46,158 nt of DNA from Pseudophaeobacter leonis (GTDB lineage: Bacteria; Pseudomonadota; Alphaproteobacteria; Rhodobacterales; Rhodobacteraceae). The position numbers were made by a program, and so were the translations under genes. Below, one piece after another: positions 1-8,879 of the stretch. Position 1 is the first letter of the stretch. Every line of letters starts with the position of its first letter. The stretch covers positions 1-46,158 of the forward strand of contig NZ_MWVJ01000117.1 in assembly GCF_002087335.1 (NCBI RefSeq). The letters run 5' to 3'. The notes under the pieces were generated by a model, which searched no databases, was not told the origin of the DNA, and worked only from the letters and a program-made list of their open reading frames with translations.

Positions 1-1
1 C

Positions 2-595
2 CCCCGCCTCTATCATGCGGGTCTCTCCGAGTTTGATCCAAAGATCGACGCGGATGAACTTGAAAACTCTTGCCTTGTCATCGCCGACGATGATGAGGCC
101 GGGCAGGACTGGTGTGAGGGGAACGGCTATCCCGGCTATACCTCTTATGCCTCGCTCACCGATCTGCCCTGGCGCTTTCCGATCTTTGCCGATCTGGTCA
201 AGGTGCTGGACGCGCATGTCGCGAGTTTTGCCAAGGATCTTCAGTTTGATCTTGATGGGCGCGCCCTGGTGCTCGAAGATCTCTGGATCAATATCCTGCC
301 CGAGGGCGGCATGCATGCCTCGCATATCCATCCCCATTCGGTGATTTCCGGCACCACCTATGTGGCGATGCCCGAGGGTACCTCTGCGCTGAAGCTGGAA
401 GATCCGCGGTCTGCCATGATGATGGCGGCACCAGTGCGCGTGAAGGACGCGCGACGTGAGCTGAAGCCCTTTATCTATATGAAGCCCGCCGTGGGCGATG
501 TGCTGCTCTGGGAAAGCTGGCTGCGCCACGAGGTGCCGATGAACATGTCCGAAGACGATCGTATCTCCGTCAGCTTTAATTATCGCTGGGAGTGA
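2..595 (+). CDS. 2OG-Fe(II) oxygenase family protein (TIGR02466-like), 5' end outside window
   Basis: The frame is open from the window edge (base 2) to a TGA at 593-595, giving about 197 residues without a start, so the N-terminus is cut off. The C-terminal half has the look of the putative 2OG-Fe(II) oxygenase family PF13759/TIGR02466. A SHIHPHSVISG segment carries candidate iron-binding histidines. A later GDVLLWESWLRHEVP segment supplies the distal histidine, and RISVSFN carries an arginine likely to bind 2-oxoglutarate. The family is known as putative dioxygenases with mostly unknown substrates. It lies directly upstream of rpmC, where rplP is usually found, so a link to ribosome modification is possible but is only inference. 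Family assignment is good; the substrate is unknown. Confidence 0.8.
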   Translation, partial: PRLYHAGLSEFDPKIDADELENSCLVIADDDEAGQDWCEGNGYPGYTSYASLTDLPWRFPIFADLVKVLDAHVASFAKDLQFDLDGRALVLEDLWINILPEGGMHASHIHPHSVISGTTYVAMPEGTSALKLEDPRSAMMMAAPVRVKDARRELKPFIYMKPAVGDVLLWESWLRHEVPMNMSEDDRISVSFNYRWE

Positions 596-1098
596 GCGCC
601 GAACAACGAAGTGGCAATCGTTCCGGGGGAACGATTGAGGCGCGAGCGGGCGGAGCCCAAGGCAACATGGATAACGTAGGGGCTGGCACTGAGCCACTCA
701 CCGACCCAAAGCCAAATTGAGGGCTGCGCCTGACCCTGGGTGGGTGCGAAAGCGCCCTCCCGTGGGGAGGGGCGGGCGCTGCCCGGGCTTACAGCCCGAG
801 CAAGACTAGCTTATCCTGTCTGCTCAGGGAGGCGGGCTCAGAGAAGTGGGCGGTGGGCCGGTCTCTAGTCTGCCAGAGGTTTGACACCGGGAAAACCTGC
901 CTTGGCTTGCACGCCGCCAACCTTTCCCTTGCCCTCACAGCCTATCTCCCCTATAGCAGCCCATCACTTGGCTCTTTTCCGCACTGGATCTGGGCTGGAT
1001 GATTCTTTTCTGTGCTCACGCACAGGTGACATAACCCACCAGACACAGGGTTACCCATCTCAGGGGCCCTCTGGTGCTTTGGACAAGGAACAAAGGCG
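596..1098. other. Gene-free leader upstream of rpmC
   Basis: About 500 bases with no convincing gene on either strand; the small ORFs here have no recognisable protein character. It holds the perfect inverted repeat at 615-637 and a second GC-rich hairpin, GCCCGGGCT (781-789) against AGCCCGAGC (793-801). A TTGACA hexamer lies at 881-886 about 210 bases before rpmC, but no good -10 follows at 16-18 bases. This is the expected place for an spc-operon leader and promoter; no start point can be fixed from sequence alone. Confidence 0.5.
615..637. repeat. Perfect 10-bp inverted repeat after the oxygenase gene
   Basis: CAATCGTTCC (615-624) and GGAACGATTG (628-637) are perfect reverse complements separated by three G residues, 19 bases after the oxygenase stop. 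No T-run follows, so it is not a classic intrinsic terminator. It could be an RNA-stabilising hairpin or a dispersed palindromic element. Confidence 0.7.
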
Positions 1099-1302
1099 AT
1101 GAACGCCAATGATCTGCGCGACAAGACCGTGGATGAACTCCGCGATGTGCTTGCAAACATGAAAAAAGAGAGCTTCAATCTCCGTTTTCAACAAGCTACC
1201 GGTCAGATGGAAAACACCTCGGGCATCAAAGCGGCACGCCGCAACGCTGCTCGCGTGAAAACCATTCTGAACGAAAAAGCTGCAGCCGCAGCTGCAGAAT
1301 AA
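1099..1302 (+). CDS. rpmC: 50S ribosomal protein L29
   Basis: A 67-residue protein starting [14 protein letters not shown], with the L29 pattern of two helices. L29 sits near the polypeptide exit tunnel of the 50S subunit. The ATG follows AAGGAACAAAGG, a good ribosome-binding region. It begins the unbroken stretch of ribosomal genes in the window; the usual upstream neighbour rplP is not seen. A short alanine-rich tail (EKAAAAAAE) ends the protein. rpsQ starts 12 bases downstream, so the two are co-transcribed. Confidence 0.96.
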   Translation: MNANDLRDKTVDELRDVLANMKKESFNLRFQQATGQMENTSGIKAARRNAARVKTILNEKAAAAAAE

Positions 1303-1314
1303 GGAGCCTGACAG

Positions 1315-1545
1315 ATGCCCAAACGTATTCTCACAGGCACCGTGACCAGCGACGCCAACGCCCAGACCGTAACAGTTTCGGTTGAACGCCGCTTCACGCA
1401 TCCTGTTCTGAAAAAGACCATTCGTAAGTCCAAAAAATACCGGGCGCACGATGAACAGAACGCTTTCAAGGTCGGCGATCAAGTCCGCATCATTGAATGC
1501 GCGCCGAAATCGAAAACGAAACGCTGGGAAGTTGTCACCGCTTAA
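1315..1545 (+). CDS. rpsQ: 30S ribosomal protein S17
   Basis: A 76-residue protein with the S17 OB-fold signature: an N-terminal [21 protein letters not shown] strand region, then [19 protein letters not shown] and [20 protein letters not shown]. It binds 16S rRNA early in 30S assembly. Start ATG follows AAGGAGCCTGACAG. About 100 bases separate it from rplN, an unusually long gap for this operon, containing no gene. Confidence 0.97.
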   Translation: MPKRILTGTVTSDANAQTVTVSVERRFTHPVLKKTIRKSKKYRAHDEQNAFKVGDQVRIIECAPKSKTKRWEVVTA

Positions 1546-1647
1546 GAGACCGTAAGGTCCCATAAGCGGCAAACTCACCAGTTTGTCGAAACCCTGGGGG
1601 CATAATTTGGCACGCATCGCCAGTCCTCACAGGTCGGGAGAAACCAC

Positions 1648-2016
1648 ATGATCCAGATGCAAACAAACCTGGATGTTGCTGACAACTCAGGCGCTCGCCG
1701 AGTTCAGTGCATCAAGGTTCTGGGTGGTTCCAAGCGTAAGTACGCATCCGTAGGTGACATCATTGTCGTCTCGGTTAAGGAAGCCATCCCCCGCGGTCGC
1801 GTTAAGAAAGGTGATGTCCGTAAGGCCGTCGTCGTTCGCACCGCTAAAGAAGTCCGTCGTGCTGACGGTACTGCTATCCGTTTTGATAGCAATGCTGCCG
1901 TCATCCTCAACAACAACAACGAGCCCGTAGGTACACGTATCTTTGGCCCAGTTGTTCGTGAGCTGCGCGCCAAGAACTTCATGAAAATCATCTCGCTTGC
2001 TCCGGAGGTGCTGTAA
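1648..2016 (+). CDS. rplN: 50S ribosomal protein L14
   Basis: A 122-residue protein of normal L14 length. It starts [22 protein letters not shown], and the DNSGA segment and the [19 protein letters not shown] region are L14 signatures. It binds 23S rRNA at the subunit interface. rplX starts two bases after its stop, and AGGAGGTGC just before its own stop serves as the ribosome-binding site for rplX. Confidence 0.97.
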   Translation: MIQMQTNLDVADNSGARRVQCIKVLGGSKRKYASVGDIIVVSVKEAIPRGRVKKGDVRKAVVVRTAKEVRRADGTAIRFDSNAAVILNNNNEPVGTRIFGPVVRELRAKNFMKIISLAPEVL

Positions 2017-2018
2017 CA

Positions 2019-2330
2019 ATGGCTGCTAAACTCCGCAAAGGCGACAAGGTTGTCATGCTGGCCGGTAAGGACAAAGGCAAAGAAGGCACCATTGCCTCCG
2101 TTGACCCCAAAGCCGGAAAAGCCATCGTTGATGGTCTGAACATGGCAATCCGCCACACCCGTCAGTCGCAGACTGAACAGGGTGGCCGTCTGCCAAAAGC
2201 TCTGCCTGTTGAGCTGTCGAACCTGGCTCTGCTGGACGCAAATGGCAAACCAACGCGCGTTGGCTTCCGCATGGAAGGCGACAAGAAAGTGCGCTTTGCT
2301 AAAACCACGGGGGACGTGATTGATGCTTGA
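2019..2330 (+). CDS. rplX: 50S ribosomal protein L24
   Basis: A 103-residue protein beginning [23 protein letters not shown], the KOW motif that binds 23S rRNA and initiates 50S assembly. Its TGA at 2328-2330 overlaps the rplE start (ATG at 2323), an 8-base overlap that implies translational coupling. Length and motif are typical. Confidence 0.97.
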   Translation: MAAKLRKGDKVVMLAGKDKGKEGTIASVDPKAGKAIVDGLNMAIRHTRQSQTEQGGRLPKALPVELSNLALLDANGKPTRVGFRMEGDKKVRFAKTTGDVIDA

Positions 2331-2887
2331 TACTGCAACCTACACCCCGCGTCTGAAGACTCTTTACAAGGAAACCATCTCTGGTGCCCTGAAAGAAGAG
2401 TTCGGCTATAAGAACGACATGCAGCTGCCAAAGCTGGAAAAAATCGTTCTGAACATCGGTTGTGGCCGTGCTGCTGTCCGTGACAGCAAGAAAGCCAAAT
2501 CCGCTCAGGCCGATCTGTCGACAATTGCTGGCCAGAAAGCTCTGACCACCATTGCAAAGAAACTCCATTGCTGGCTTCCGCGTTCGTGAAGGCATGCCAA
2601 TGGGTGCAAAGGTGACTTTGCGCGGCGACCGGATGTTCGAATTCCTCGACCGTCTGATCACCATCGCGATGCCCCGTATCCGTGACTTCCGCGGCGTATC
2701 GGGTACATCTTTTGACGGCCGTGGCAACTACGCCATGGGTCTGAAAGAGCATCTCGTATTCCCAGAAATCGATTTTGATAAAATCGACGAAAACTGGGGT
2801 ATGGATATCGTGATTGCCACAACCGCGAAAACCGACGCGGAAGCGAAGGCACTGTTGAAAGCTTTCAACATGCCCTTCAATAGCTGA
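2323..2887 (+). CDS. rplE: 50S ribosomal protein L5, broken by one frameshift near 2560
   Basis: L5 binds 5S rRNA and forms part of the central protuberance. The N-terminal part ([11 protein letters not shown] to TTIAK) reads from ATG 2323 and falls into a premature stop at 2587-2589. The C-terminal part ([21 protein letters not shown] to FNMPFNS) continues in the next frame. Removing one A from the AAA at 2560-2562 joins them as AKNSIAGFR and gives 187 residues, the normal length. L5 is essential, so a sequencing error is far more likely than a real mutation. The ATG overlaps the end of rplX. Confidence 0.93.
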
Positions 2888-2906
2888 GCGCGGGAAGGAC
2901 AGAGAC

Positions 2907-3212
2907 ATGGCTAAGAAAAGCATGATCGAACGCGAGAAAAAGCGCGAGCGTCTGGTAGCAAAGTATGCTGCGAAACGCGCCGAGCTGAAAGAAATCGCGA
3001 CTGACGAATCTAAGTCGATGGAAGAGCGTTTCAAAGCGCGTCTGACACTGGCAAAACTGCCGCGGAATTCTTCGGCAACTCGTCTTCACAACCGTTGTCA
3101 GCTGACCGGTCGTCCTCACGCTTACTATCGTAAGCTGAAGGTCAGCCGGATCGCGCTGCGGGAACTGGGCTCGAATGGCCAGATCCCCGGTATGGTGAAA
3201 TCGAGCTGGTAA
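2907..3212 (+). CDS. rpsN: 30S ribosomal protein S14 (long, zinc-free type)
   Basis: A 101-residue S14 with the C-terminal signature [29 protein letters not shown]. It has only one cysteine in that region and no CxxC pairs, so it is the zinc-independent long form. Start ATG follows GGAAGGACAGAGAC. It lies between rplE and rpsH as in the standard spc order. Confidence 0.97.
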   Translation: MAKKSMIEREKKRERLVAKYAAKRAELKEIATDESKSMEERFKARLTLAKLPRNSSATRLHNRCQLTGRPHAYYRKLKVSRIALRELGSNGQIPGMVKSSW

Positions 3213-3225
3213 GGGAGAGACAGAT

Positions 3226-3618
3226 ATGAACGATCCTATCGGCGATATGCTCACCCGTATTCGTAACTCTCAGATGCGCGGCAAATCCACCGTATCATCC
3301 CCTGCGTCTAAGTTGCGCGTGTGGGTGTTGGATGTGCTGGCTGACGAAGGTTACATTCGCGGCTACGAGAAAACGACTGATGAAAGCGGCCATCCGGCGC
3401 TGGAAATCGGTCTCAAGTACTACGATGGCGATCCAGTCATTCGCGAAGTGAAGCGGGTTTCCAAACCTGGCCGTCGCGTTTACATGGGCGTTAATGACAT
3501 CCCGTCGGTCCGTCAGGGCCTGGGTGTGTCGATTGTCTCCACCTCAAAAGGTGTGATGTCGGACGCAAACGCACGCGCAGCCAATGTTGGCGGCGAAGTG
3601 CTCTGCACCGTCTTCTAA
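3226..3618 (+). CDS. rpsH: 30S ribosomal protein S8
   Basis: A 130-residue protein with the S8 N-terminus [14 protein letters not shown] and the C-terminal [23 protein letters not shown] segment that contacts 16S rRNA. In E. coli, S8 also represses the spc operon by binding the rplE leader region. No matching site was established here. Spacing of 13 bases after rpsN indicates co-transcription. Confidence 0.97.
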   Translation: MNDPIGDMLTRIRNSQMRGKSTVSSPASKLRVWVLDVLADEGYIRGYEKTTDESGHPALEIGLKYYDGDPVIREVKRVSKPGRRVYMGVNDIPSVRQGLGVSIVSTSKGVMSDANARAANVGGEVLCTVF

Positions 3619-3631
3619 GGAGGCTTCATCA

Positions 3632-4165
3632 ATGTCCCGTATTGGTAAAAAAGTGGTCGACCTGCCCAGCGGTGTTACCGCAAGCGTGTCCGGCCAAAGC
3701 ATCGAAGTCAAAGGTCCCAAAGGGACCCGCAGCTTCACTGCAACCGACGATGTCACACTATCTGTTGAAGAGAACGCTGTATCGGTCAAGCCTCGCGGCA
3801 TGTCCAAGCGTGCGCGTCAGCAGTGGGGCATGTCCCGCACCATGGTTGCCAACTTGGTAACCGGCGTGACCGCCGGCTTTAAGAAAGAGCTGGAGATCCA
3901 GGGTGTGGGTTACCGGGCTCAGATGCAGGGGAATACCCTGAAGCTGAACCTCGGCTACAGCCACGACGTCGAATTTGTCGCTCCGGAAGGTGTTACCATC
4001 ACCGCACCGAAGCAGACTGAAATCGTTGTGGAAGGTAACGACCAGCAGCAGGTGGGCGAAGTCGCGGCAAAGATCCGCGAATGGCGCCGTCCCGAGCCCT
4101 ATAAGGGCAAAGGCATCCGCTACAAGGGTGAGTTTATCTTCCGCAAGGAAGGCAAGAAGAAGTAA
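3632..4165 (+). CDS. rplF: 50S ribosomal protein L6
   Basis: A 177-residue protein starting [15 protein letters not shown], preceded by AAGGAGG at 3617-3623, which decides this start over an upstream in-frame one. Both L6 repeats are present. The C-terminus [26 protein letters not shown] is the family signature. L6 binds the sarcin-ricin loop region of 23S rRNA. Confidence 0.97.
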   Translation: MSRIGKKVVDLPSGVTASVSGQSIEVKGPKGTRSFTATDDVTLSVEENAVSVKPRGMSKRARQQWGMSRTMVANLVTGVTAGFKKELEIQGVGYRAQMQGNTLKLNLGYSHDVEFVAPEGVTITAPKQTEIVVEGNDQQQVGEVAAKIREWRRPEPYKGKGIRYKGEFIFRKEGKKK

Positions 4166-4176
4166 GGACCAGCACA

Positions 4177-4536
4177 ATGGCAAACAGCAAACGTACCCTG
4201 TTTCTGAAGCGTCGCCTGCGCGTCCGGAACAAACTTCGCAAGGTCAACTCTGGCCGTCTTCGTCTTTCTGTCCACCGTTCGAACAAGAACCTCTCGGTTC
4301 AGCTGATCGACGATCTGGCAGGCAAGACTCTGGCGTCCGCATCGACCCTGGAAAAAGATCTTGGCTTTGTAGGCAAGAGCAACATCGAAGCCGCGACCAA
4401 GGTCGGTTCGGTTATCGCCGAGCGTGCCAAGGCCGCTGGCGGCACCGAAGCGCATTTCGACCGTGGCGGCTGCCGGTTTCACGGCAAAGTGAAGGCCCTG
4501 GCCGACGCTGCGCGTGAAGGCGGCTTGAAGATCTAA
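4177..4536 (+). CDS. rplR: 50S ribosomal protein L18
   Basis: A 119-residue protein ([20 protein letters not shown]...) with the L18 signature [18 protein letters not shown] and the C-terminal [24 protein letters not shown]. It binds 5S rRNA along with L5. It starts 11 bases after rplF. Confidence 0.97.
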   Translation: MANSKRTLFLKRRLRVRNKLRKVNSGRLRLSVHRSNKNLSVQLIDDLAGKTLASASTLEKDLGFVGKSNIEAATKVGSVIAERAKAAGGTEAHFDRGGCRFHGKVKALADAAREGGLKI

Positions 4537-4543
4537 AGATTGC

Positions 4544-4563
4544 GGGCGGCGGTGACGCCGCCC
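4544..4563 (+). other. GC hairpin between rplR and rpsE
   Basis: GGGCGGCG (4544-4551), loop GTGA, and CGCCGCCC (4556-4563) form a perfect 8-bp hairpin just after the rplR stop. There is no T-run, so it is more likely an RNA-processing or stability element than a terminator. The rplR-rpsE gap is about 110 bases. Confidence 0.55.
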
Positions 4564-4648
4564 CGATGATCCGGGGGATGCTCTTTGCGGGGTGTCCCAC
4601 CAGGATTGGAACAATAGGCGCCAGTCGCCACACTCAAAGGAATGCTTT

Positions 4649-5218
4649 ATGGCAGAACGTGAAAACCGCCGGGGCAATCGTCGTGACCGCGACGAGACAC
4701 CTGAATTTGCGGATCGCTTGGTTGCAATCAACCGCGTCTCCAAAACTGTAAAAGGCGGTAAGCGCTTTGGTTTTGCAGCACTGGTTGTTGTTGGTGACCA
4801 AAAAGGCCGCGTCGGATTTGGCAAAGGTAAAGCCAAAGAAGTACCCGAGGCCATCCGCAAGGCGACAGAACAAGCCAAGCGTCAGATGGTACGTGTACCT
4901 CTGAAAGAGGGTCGCACCCTGCACCACGACATTGCGGGCCGCCACGGCGCCGGCAAAGTTGTCATGCGGACCGCCCCTGAAGGTACCGGTATCATCGCTG
5001 GTGGTCCAATGCGTGCAGTTTTCGAAATGCTCGGCGTCAAAGACGTTGTGTCCAAATCGATCGGCTCGCAGAACCCCTACAACATGATCCGCGCAACCCT
5101 TGACGGTCTGACAAAAGAGCAGAGCCCCCGTTCGGTTGCCCAGCGTCGTGGTAAAAAGGTTGCCGACATCCTGCCCAAGCGGGACGAAGCACCTGTTGCT
5201 GAAGCAGCAGAAGCGTAA
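4649..5218 (+). CDS. rpsE: 30S ribosomal protein S5
   Basis: A 189-residue protein starting [20 protein letters not shown]. The start is chosen because AAAGGAATGCTTT lies just upstream and the N-terminus matches the family; an upstream in-frame ATG gives an uncharacteristic extension. Signatures are [18 protein letters not shown] and [16 protein letters not shown]5 acts in decoding fidelity. rpmD follows after 12 bases. Confidence 0.97.
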   Translation: MAERENRRGNRRDRDETPEFADRLVAINRVSKTVKGGKRFGFAALVVVGDQKGRVGFGKGKAKEVPEAIRKATEQAKRQMVRVPLKEGRTLHHDIAGRHGAGKVVMRTAPEGTGIIAGGPMRAVFEMLGVKDVVSKSIGSQNPYNMIRATLDGLTKEQSPRSVAQRRGKKVADILPKRDEAPVAEAAEA

Positions 5219-5230
5219 GGAGACGGACAC

Positions 5231-5419
5231 ATGGCTAAAACTATCGTTGTTAAGCAGGTTGGTTCTCCAATCCGCCGCCCCGCCGACCAGCGCGCGACGC
5301 TGATCGGTCTGGGTCTGAACAAGATGCACCGAACCCGTGAACTGGAAGACACACCTTCGGTTCGTGGCATGGTTCGCAAGATCTCTCACATGGTTGAGAT
5401 CATCGAAGAGCGCGACTAA
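5231..5419 (+). CDS. rpmD: 50S ribosomal protein L30
   Basis: A 62-residue protein with the L30 pattern [24 protein letters not shown] and the C-terminal [14 protein letters not shown]. An intrinsic terminator follows 21 bases after the stop, so this gene closes the first ribosomal transcription unit here, unlike E. coli where rplO follows directly. Confidence 0.97.
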   Translation: MAKTIVVKQVGSPIRRPADQRATLIGLGLNKMHRTRELEDTPSVRGMVRKISHMVEIIEERD

Positions 5420-5440
5420 GCTCTTTTCAAATGACCTAAG

Positions 5441-5474
5441 AAAACGCCTCCGGGAAACCGGGGGCGTTTTTTTT
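5441..5474 (+). terminator. Intrinsic terminator after rpmD
   Basis: AAAACGCCTCCGG (5441-5453), loop GAAA, CCGGGGGCGTTTT (5458-5470), then T continuing to 5474 (eight T in total). The stem has one G-U pair. This strong terminator splits the canonical spc operon between rpmD and rplO. Confidence 0.9.
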
Positions 5475-5503
5475 GTGGGCGAATGCCGGCTGGCCCTCGG
5501 CGC

Positions 5504-5576
5504 ATGAGCCAGTTTTGCCAGATGAGCCAGTTTTGCCAGGCTGACTGTGAGACGGGCGTGACTGTGAGAGGGGCGT
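5504..5576. repeat. Two adjacent short tandem duplications (18 bp and 17 bp)
   Basis: An 18-bp unit ATGAGCCAGTTTTGCCAG occurs twice back to back (5504-5539). Shortly after, a 17-bp unit GACTGTGAGACGGGCGT occurs as 5543-5559 and, with one change, 5560-5576. A partial third copy runs into a G-run. They lie in the gene-free stretch after the rpmD terminator. Confidence 0.85.
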
Positions 5577-5792
5577 GACTGTGGGGGGGGGCACTGGCGC
5601 ATCCCGGGGCTCAGCCCATGGAGCGGGCGCTGCGTTAACCCCTTGATAGCCAGCCATGTTCTGAATGCATGGCCGGTTGTCTTTTGCGCTGGTTGTTTTG
5701 CGCGAATTAAATCCTTTATTTCAAAAGTACCTAAAAATGGCACGGATAAAGGGTTGGGGAATGGGTCCTGGCCGACAACAAGGATGACTACA

Positions 5793-6008
5793 ATGGCGCA
5801 TGTTTTTAACACTGCCTCTACCGAATTTGGCCTCATCGCGCGTCTGCGGGGCACCTTCTCAGATCTGGCCGCAAGCTGGGCACAGGGTCGCGAATACAAA
5901 CGCACCTACGCGCAGCTGGACCGGCTGAGCAATCGTGAGCTCGCGGACATTGGCGTGCGCCGCTGTGATATCGCCGATATTGCCCGCTGCCACGTCTATA
6001 AGGCCTGA
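5793..6008 (+). CDS. DUF1127 family small protein
   Basis: A 71-residue protein starting MAHVFNTASTEFGL after AAGGATGACTACA. Its C-terminal half, YAQLDRLSNRELADIGVRRCDI, is the DUF1127 (YjiS-like) arginine-rich motif. In alphaproteobacteria such small proteins have been linked to RNA turnover and phosphate or envelope physiology; the role here is unknown. It sits between rpmD and rplO with its own flanking terminators, so it is probably a separate unit inserted in the ribosomal cluster. Confidence 0.85.
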   Translation: MAHVFNTASTEFGLIARLRGTFSDLAASWAQGREYKRTYAQLDRLSNRELADIGVRRCDIADIARCHVYKA

Positions 6009-6064
6009 TCAAAGGCCTGAGTTTTTCGATCTGAACCCTCCTCCCTCGGTTTTGATCGCACAGG

Positions 6065-6091
6065 CGCCTCTGCTGATTGCAGGGGCGTTTT
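6065..6091 (+). terminator. Intrinsic terminator after the DUF1127 gene
   Basis: CGCCTCTGC (6065-6073), loop TGATT, GCAGGGGCG (6079-6087) with one G-U pair, then TTTT (6088-6091). Placed 57 bases after the DUF1127 stop and upstream of rplO. Confidence 0.75.
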
Positions 6092-6290
6092 GTGTATCCG
6101 GCAGAATTTCACTGCAAAGCATAGGTGCAGGAGCAATCTGAGAGCCAGGACCTCTAGGGGCTTGAACCGTTGGGGCAGGGGGGGTATATGCCAGCGGTGG
6201 CCCTTAGGCCGCATGGAATCATCATTAAATACATGCCGTGGTTGACCCTGTTTACGCTTCTGGGGTCACATCCGGCGAAGGAGAAGCGAT

Positions 6291-6762
6291 ATGAAACTTC
6301 ACGAACTCAGCGACAATCCCGGCGCAACCAAAAAACGTATGCGCGTTGCCCGTGGTCCCGGCTCCGGCAAGGGTAAAATGGGTGGCCGTGGTATCAAAGG
6401 TCAGGAAATCCCGTTCGGGTGTTTCGATCAATGGCTATGAGGGCGGTCAGATGCCTTTGTACCAACGTCTGCCTAAGCGCGGCTTTACCAAGCCAAACCG
6501 TAAGGCCTTTGCCGTTGTGAACCTGGGCCTGATCCAGAAATTCATCGACCTGGGCAAACTTGACGCAGCGTCGATCAACGAAGACACCCTGGTGGCTTCG
6601 GGTCTGATCCGCCGCAAAAAAGACGGTATCCGGGTGCTGGCCAAAGGTGATTTCACCGCAAAAGCCAACATCTCGGTCACAGGCGCTTCTGCCGCTGCTG
6701 TTGACGCAGTTGCAAAGGCCGGTGGCGCATTGACCGTGGCACAAGCAGCCGCAGCTGAGTAA
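6291..6762 (+). CDS. rplO: 50S ribosomal protein L15, broken by one frameshift near 6404
   Basis: ATG 6291 follows GAAGGAGAAGCGAT, an excellent ribosome-binding site, and starts [19 protein letters not shown]. The frame is correct through GGRGIKGQ and is then lost. [27 protein letters not shown] continues in the next frame. Dropping one G from the GG at 6404-6405 restores GQKSRSG and gives 156 residues, typical for L15. As L15 is needed for efficient 50S assembly, an indel error in the sequence is the best explanation. Confidence 0.93.
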
Positions 6763-6813
6763 CGGCTTGTGAGCGGCGACAATGCCGCTTACATAGGTCA
6801 TCAGTTTTCCAGT

Positions 6814-6853
6814 ACGCCGTCCGAGCCGGAAAAGGGCTCCGGGCGGCGTTTTT
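6814..6853 (+). terminator. Intrinsic terminator or attenuator between rplO and secY
   Basis: The stem is ACGCCGTCCGAGCC (6814-6827) against GGGCTCCGGGCGGCGT (6834-6849), with one bulge and one G-U pair. It is followed by five T (6849-6853). It lies 19 bases before the secY ATG, so it could attenuate secY expression relative to rplO. Confidence 0.72.
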
Positions 6854-6872
6854 GCAAGAAGAGACCCATTTC

Positions 6873-8235
6873 ATGGTACAGCAGCAGAACAAATGGCAGC
6901 AACACCAGCTGGTCCGCACTTGGCAAAGCCACGGATCTGCGCAATCGCATCCTGTTTACGCTTGGCCTCCTGATCGTCTATCGCCTCGGCACCTTTATTC
7001 CGGTCCCAGGCTTGATGCGAACGCCCTGCGCAACTTTATGGAGCAGGCGGGGCAGGGCATTGGCGGCATGGTGTCGATGTTTACCGGTGGCGCACTTGGC
7101 CGTATGGGCATCTTTGCCCTGGGCATCATGCCCTATATTTCGGCCTCGATCATTGTCCAGTTGCTGACCTCGATGGTCCCGGCACTTGAACAGCTCAAAA
7201 AAGAGGGCGATCAGGGCCGCAAGAAAATCAACCAATACACCCGCTACGGCACCGTGGTGCTGGCAACCGCGCAGGCCTATGGCCTGGCTGTGTCGCTTGA
7301 AGCCGGGGATCTGGCAACTGATCCGGGCATGTACTTCCGCATGGCCTGCATGATCACTCTGGTTGGGGGCACCATGTTCCTGATGTGGCTGGGCGAGCAA
7401 ATCACCCAGCGTGGCCTTGGCAACGGTATCTCTCTGATCATCTTTGTCGGCATCATCGCCGAGGTTCCGGCCTCTATTGCCCAGTTCTTTGCCTCCGGTC
7501 GCTCCGGTGCCATCAGCCCCGCCGTGATCATTGGCGTGATCCTGATGGTTATTGCGGTGATCATGTTTGTGGTCTTCATGGAGCGCGCGCTGCGCAAGAT
7601 CCACATTCAGTACCCGCGTCGTCAGGTCGGCATGAAGGTCTATGACGGTGGCTCCAGCCACTTGCCCGTCAAAGTGAACCCAGCAGGCGTGATCCCGGCG
7701 ATCTTTGCCAGCTCGCTGCTGCTGCTGCCGACAACCATTTCGGCCTTCTCGTCCGGTGCAACCAACGGCCCGGCGATGTCCTGGCTCCTGGCCAACTTTG
7801 GCCCTGGCCAGCCGCTCTATCTGTTGTTTCTTTGTCTCGATGATTGTGTTCTTTGCCTATTTTTACACCTTCAACGTGGCCTTCAAGCCCGAGGATGTGG
7901 CAAACAACCTGAAAAATCAGAACGGCTTTGTTCCGGGTATTCGACCCGGCAAAAAGACGGCTGAATATATCGAGTATGTGGTCAACCGCATTCTGGTTCT
8001 TGGCTCTGGCTATCTGGCGCTGGTTTGTTTGTTGCCCGAGATCCTGCGCGGCCAGTTCAATTTCCCTGTCTATTTTGGCGGCACCTCGGTTCTGATCGTT
8101 GTCTCCGTCACCATGGACACCATTCAACAGGCGCAAAGCCATCTGCTTGCGCATCAGTATGAAGGCCTTATCGAGAAGAGCCAGCTTCGTGGCCGGAGTA
8201 AGAAACGTGCAAAACGGGGACCGTCTCGCCGATGA
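6873..8235 (+). CDS. secY: Protein translocase subunit SecY, interrupted by about four frameshifts
   Basis: SecY forms the inner-membrane protein-conducting channel. Recognisable segments run in order. [22 protein letters not shown] is followed by [42 protein letters not shown] and [12 protein letters not shown], and later [20 protein letters not shown], with the tail [10 protein letters not shown]. The frame changes near 6878, 6901, 7011 (one base missing at each) and 7827-7829 (one extra T). With these corrected the protein is about 454 residues, normal for the family. The gene is essential, so the breaks are probably sequence errors. Its TGA overlaps adk (ATGA). The exact N-terminus is the least certain part. 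Confidence 0.9.
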
Positions 8236-8879
8236 CCAATATCATTCTACTAGGCCCACCCGGAGCGGGTAAGGGGACACAGGCACGCCACCTTGTTGAG
8301 AACCGTGGCATGGTACAGCTCTCCACCGGAGACATGTTGCGCGAGGCCCAGGCCAATGGCTCTGAAATGGGCAAAAAGGTCGCTGATGTGATCGCACGCG
8401 GTGAACTGGTGACGGATGAGATCGTGATTGGTCTTATTCGCGAGAAGATCGCAGAGGGCGCTGCGGGAGGCTTTATCTTTGATGGCTTTCCCCGCACCCT
8501 GGGGCAGGCGGACGCCCTGGGAGAGCTGCTGTCGGAGATGGGCCTGACCCTGGACGCAGTTATCGAGATGGCCGTGGATGATGCAGCGCTTGTCGCGCGT
8601 ATCACCGGCCGGTCGACCTGCGGTGGCTGTGGTGAGGTGTATCATGATGAGACCAAACCCTGGCCTGCGGATGGCAAATGCAGCAAATGCGGCAGCACCG
8701 ATGTAAAACGTCGCGCGGACGACAATGAGGAAAGCCTCAAGACCCGCCTGATGGAATATTACAAAAAGACCTCGCCGCTGCTTGGCTACTATTACGCCAA
8801 GGGCGATCTGCAATCCGTTGATGGGTTGCAGGCGATGGATGCCGTCACAGCCGATATTGCGGCGGCCCTCGACGCATAG
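8232..8879 (+). CDS. adk: Adenylate kinase with zinc-type LID
   Basis: A 215-residue enzyme interconverting AMP + ATP and two ADP. The P-loop GPPGAGKGT is at residues 8-16 and FDGFPRT near residue 83. The LID carries C130, C133, C150 and C153 (CGGC and CSKC), the four-cysteine zinc site known in a subset of bacterial adenylate kinases, including Paracoccus. The ATG overlaps the secY TGA, as in the classic secY-adk pairing. The stop codon lies inside a 17-bp tandem duplication. Confidence 0.97.
   Translation: MTNIILLGPPGAGKGTQARHLVENRGMVQLSTGDMLREAQANGSEMGKKVADVIARGELVTDEIVIGLIREKIAEGAAGGFIFDGFPRTLGQADALGELLSEMGLTLDAVIEMAVDDAALVARITGRSTCGGCGEVYHDETKPWPADGKCSKCGSTDVKRRADDNEESLKTRLMEYYKKTSPLLGYYYAKGDLQSVDGLQAMDAVTADIAAALDA

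Larger units (their letters stand above)
5420..5792. other. Gene-free stretch between rpmD and the DUF1127 gene
   Basis: About 370 bases holding the rpmD terminator (5441-5474) and the tandem duplications at 5504-5576. A more AT-rich stretch near 5700-5750 may carry the promoter of the DUF1127 gene, but no clear hexamer pair was found. No coding sequence was recognised on either strand. Confidence 0.5.

Noticed and set aside
881..1102. 73-residue ORF overlapping the rpmC leader
   Set aside because: No family resemblance, no good ribosome-binding site, and it overlaps the start of rpmC.
2560..2563. Programmed ribosomal frameshift in rplE and other broken genes
   Set aside because: Sites have no common slippery heptamer, shift in both directions and occur in a dozen unrelated genes; error is simpler.
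8619..8690. Four-cysteine zinc LID in adenylate kinase as a novelty
   Set aside because: Zinc-type LIDs are already known in some proteobacterial adenylate kinases, including Paracoccus.
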